Assembly (NCBI GenBank): GCA_037968755.1
Contig: JBBKWB010000110.1
Span: forward strand, 39,442 to 103,441
DNA length: 64,000 nt
From: Woeseia sp037968755
GTDB taxonomy: Bacteria > Pseudomonadota > Gammaproteobacteria > Steroidobacterales > Woeseiaceae
Direction: 5' to 3'
Made by a program: the position numbers and the translations under genes. Shown piece after piece: positions 62,192-64,000 of this stretch. A model generated the notes under the pieces. It searched no databases. It was given only the letters and a program-made list of their open reading frames with translations, and had not been told where the DNA came from. Positions within the stretch are counted from its first letter, which is position 1; each line of letters begins with the position of its first letter.

Positions 62192-63879
62192 TAAGTGCTA
62201 CGCGACGTAGCGTAACAATCGGGCGACGATTTCTGGCAGCGGTGTTGTGCGGCGTGCTGACGGTGGTGTCGTTACCGGCGCTGGCAGCAGTTGTTGCAAG
62301 TGTCGACCGTGCCGACGTTGAATTGAACGAATCGTTTACCTTGAAGGTCACGGTGGATACCTCGATCGACGTCGAGCCGAACGTCGATGCGTTAGACGAT
62401 AATTTTTTCGTTGGTACTCGCAGCCACCTGAGTAACACGACAATTGTTAACGGCCAGATCAGTCGCAGCCGCACCTGGACCTACGTATTAATGGCGAAGC
62501 GGGAAGGCGACCTGGTGATCCCGCCGGTCACGATTGCGAATGAGCAAAGCAACCCGGTGCCGATTACCGTCAAGCCGGTGTCGAGCGACGCGCCGGGCGA
62601 GGCGGACATTTTTATCACTGCCGAAGCCGACCGCAGCGACAGCTACGTGCAGGCACAGGTGTTGTACACGTTGAAGGTTTATCGCGCGGTGTCGACACGA
62701 CAGCCACGTCTGTCCGAGCCGGAAGTCAGCGGTGTCGATGTGCTGGTTGAGCTGGCCGGCGACGAACGTAGCTACGACGCATTGCTGAACGGCAAGGCTT
62801 ACAACGTGGTCGAGAGGGTCTACGCTATGTTTCCCCAGGCCAGTGGTGAGCTGAACGTGGCGCCCGTCCGTTTCGAAGCGCGGGTGTTGCGCGATGGCCG
62901 TATCACCGGTCGTAAGGTATTCCGATCCGAACCGGTTTCGATCAACGTACAACCCATTCCGCCACCGCCGCCCGCGCATCCGAATGCCGTCTGGCTGCCA
63001 GCACGCAGCGTTGAGCTGAGCGAGGAATGGTCGCGCGAACCGGATTCATTGCCAGCGGGCGAGCCCATTACTCGTCACGTAACAGTCAAAGCACTCGGTC
63101 AATTGTCGACGCAGATCCCGGTCATTGAGCCGGCATCGACTGACCAACTGAAAATTTATCCGGACAAGCCCGAGCTGAGTGTATCCGCCGTGCCGCGCGG
63201 CATTCTCGCAGAGCGCAGTGAGCAGTACGCGATGATCGGTGTTAGTGCTGGCGAGATAGAGTTACCGGCCGTTGAGCTGCCGTGGTGGGATATTGAAGAA
63301 AGCGCGTGGAAGCTCGCGAGTTTACCAGCGCGCACGTTGTTGATTTTGCCTTCGGCCGATGCGCTACCCGTGCAACCGGAATCGGCCGAACCCGTTGCAG
63401 CAGCTGAAACGATTTCGGTCGAAGATCCGTTCTGGCAGCGTATCAGCGAAGGCCTGGCGATCGCCTGGTTGTTGACGCTTTGCGCCTGGTGGTGGTCGCG
63501 CCGGCCGCGCACTGCAGTCAGCAACGAGCCGCCGCCCGTGCCGCTGCACAAGCAACAGTCGCGTTGTCTCAAAACTGCGCGCAAGGCAGCGTCAGACGGA
63601 GACGCGGCGGGTGTGAAAACAGCGTTGCTCGAATGGGCTCGGCTGGAGTGGCCGCAAGACACGCCGCGCAGCCTGGGCGCAATGGCCGAGCGCATTGACG
63701 CGCCGCTTAGCGATGAGTTGCGCAATATGGCAGCGAGTCGTTATGGCCGTGGCAGCAACGGTACCTGGAATAGCGATGCCCTTGCAAAAGCGCTGCGCAC
63801 TATCAGCGTACGCAAGACACGCGAGGAACAGCAGCACGACGACGGCTTGCCGCCGTTGATGCCCGCAGGGCAGCGCTGA
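62185..63879 (+). CDS. BatD-type protein
   Basis: A 564-residue predicted periplasmic and membrane-anchored protein. It begins with a signal peptide (about 1-35, ending PALAAV), has repeated beta domains of the BatD/oxygen tolerance family (ASVDRADVELNESFTLKVTVDT, NTTIVNGQISRSRTWTYVLMAKREGDLVIPPVTI), a membrane helix near 415-435 (GLAIAWLLTLCAWWW) and a cytoplasmic helical tail. It closes the MoxR/Bat operon. No defects are seen. Confidence 0.92.
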   Translation: MVVSATRRSVTIGRRFLAAVLCGVLTVVSLPALAAVVASVDRADVELNESFTLKVTVDTSIDVEPNVDALDDNFFVGTRSHLSNTTIVNGQISRSRTWTYVLMAKREGDLVIPPVTIANEQSNPVPITVKPVSSDAPGEADIFITAEADRSDSYVQAQVLYTLKVYRAVSTRQPRLSEPEVSGVDVLVELAGDERSYDALLNGKAYNVVERVYAMFPQASGELNVAPVRFEARVLRDGRITGRKVFRSEPVSINVQPIPPPPPAHPNAVWLPARSVELSEEWSREPDSLPAGEPITRHVTVKALGQLSTQIPVIEPASTDQLKIYPDKPELSVSAVPRGILAERSEQYAMIGVSAGEIELPAVELPWWDIEESAWKLASLPARTLLILPSADALPVQPESAEPVAAAETISVEDPFWQRISEGLAIAWLLTLCAWWWSRRPRTAVSNEPPPVPLHKQQSRCLKTARKAASDGDAAGVKTALLEWARLEWPQDTPRSLGAMAERIDAPLSDELRNMAASRYGRGSNGTWNSDALAKALRTISVRKTREEQQHDDGLPPLMPAGQR

Positions 63880-63882
63880 TCA

Positions 63883-63999
63883 TTACTTGCCGTGTGGTTC
63901 GCCACGGCGAGCCAGTACGCGGGAATCAACCCAATACAGGATCTTTACCAGTGGCCGCTGTTTGGCATTGATGCCCACGGCTCCTGGCTCGGCAGCGAG
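63883..63999 (-). CDS. Partial unidentified CDS (3' end only)
   Basis: The minus strand is open from the window edge to a TAA at 63883-63885, giving a 38-residue C terminus (for example KILYWVDSRVLARRGEPHGK). It is converging on the BatD gene, 3 bases after its stop. The Arg/Lys-rich end shows no known motif, so I make no guess about function. Real coding is likely from gene packing but not proven. Confidence 0.45.
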   Translation of the reverse strand, partial: LAAEPGAVGINAKQRPLVKILYWVDSRVLARRGEPHGK

Positions 64000-64000
64000 T

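Noticed and set aside
1..64000. CRISPR array, prophage or integrative element
   Set aside because: No spaced direct repeats of the right size, no phage structural genes, integrase or transposase were found.

Overview
This 64 kb window is bacterial chromosome of roughly 55-60% GC with dense, often translationally coupled operons. The gene content (TonB receptor, Tat-exported redox enzymes, high-potential iron-sulfur protein, sulfite dehydrogenase pair, hut and purine catabolism operons, MoxR/Bat operon) points to a heterotrophic, respiring gammaproteobacterium. I think a marine or sediment lineage such as Woeseiales is likely, but that is inference from style and not proven. I see no rRNA, tRNA, prophage, CRISPR array or intact insertion sequence.

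Layout. 1-9.7 kb: 5' part of a TonB-dependent receptor, a cupin, then a nucleoside catabolism operon (deoD, deoC, and two aldehyde dehydrogenase genes that look like a split ALDH16), a secreted metallo-hydrolase and an adenosine kinase. 8-16 kb: a DUF4956 membrane protein, an SdiA-regulated-type secreted protein, a hydrolase-like protein lacking the usual nucleophile, a CotH-like secreted protein, a metallophosphoesterase with a kinase-like tail, and a Tat-linked GMC oxidoreductase with its small subunit. 16.3-27.4 kb: a complete purine degradation operon running from guanine/xanthine to glyoxylate and urea (uraH, xdhA, xdhB, xdhC, puuD, puuE, uraD, alc, allA, guaD), followed by two divergent phosphoribosyltransferase paralogues and a decayed LOG-family gene start. 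28.8-40.6 kb: mixed genes (DUF1232, APH-type kinase, 7TM-PAS-GGDEF diguanylate cyclase, lytic transglycosylase-like lipoprotein, SDR, peroxiredoxin-like protein, nitroreductase, S9 peptidase, Bcr/CflA-type efflux pump). 40.8-48.4 kb: histidine utilisation, with hutI divergent from hutF-hutC-hutU-hutH-hutG and a HutC-type operator between them. 48.4-55.7 kb: sulfite dehydrogenase SorAB-like pair, SYLF protein, a membrane-associated HExxH protein, HiPIP, an ETHE1-like metallo-hydrolase and an aspartate-family aminotransferase. 56.9-63.9 kb: MoxR-DUF58-DUF4381-BatA-BatB/C-BatD operon.

The genes work together mainly as scavenging modules. Nucleosides are phosphorolysed by DeoD, deoxyribose phosphate is split by DeoC and the resulting aldehyde can be oxidised by the ALDH pair. 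Free bases can be salvaged (two PRTases, adenosine kinase) or burned through guanine deaminase, xanthine dehydrogenase and the urate pathway. Histidine is converted to glutamate plus formate through HutF and HutG. Noncoding structure includes a perfect CRP-type palindrome at 52907-52928, two strong inverted repeats in front of the diguanylate cyclase, a perfect terminator at 28785-28818, three 22-bp tandem repeats at 8062-8127 and a 253-bp stretch bounded by 20-bp inverted repeats inside the purine operon. I found no clear unknown defence or signalling system. The most unusual items are the split ALDH16-like pair, the neighbouring CotH-like and phosphatase/kinase-like exported proteins, the inverted-repeat element and the LOG remnant.
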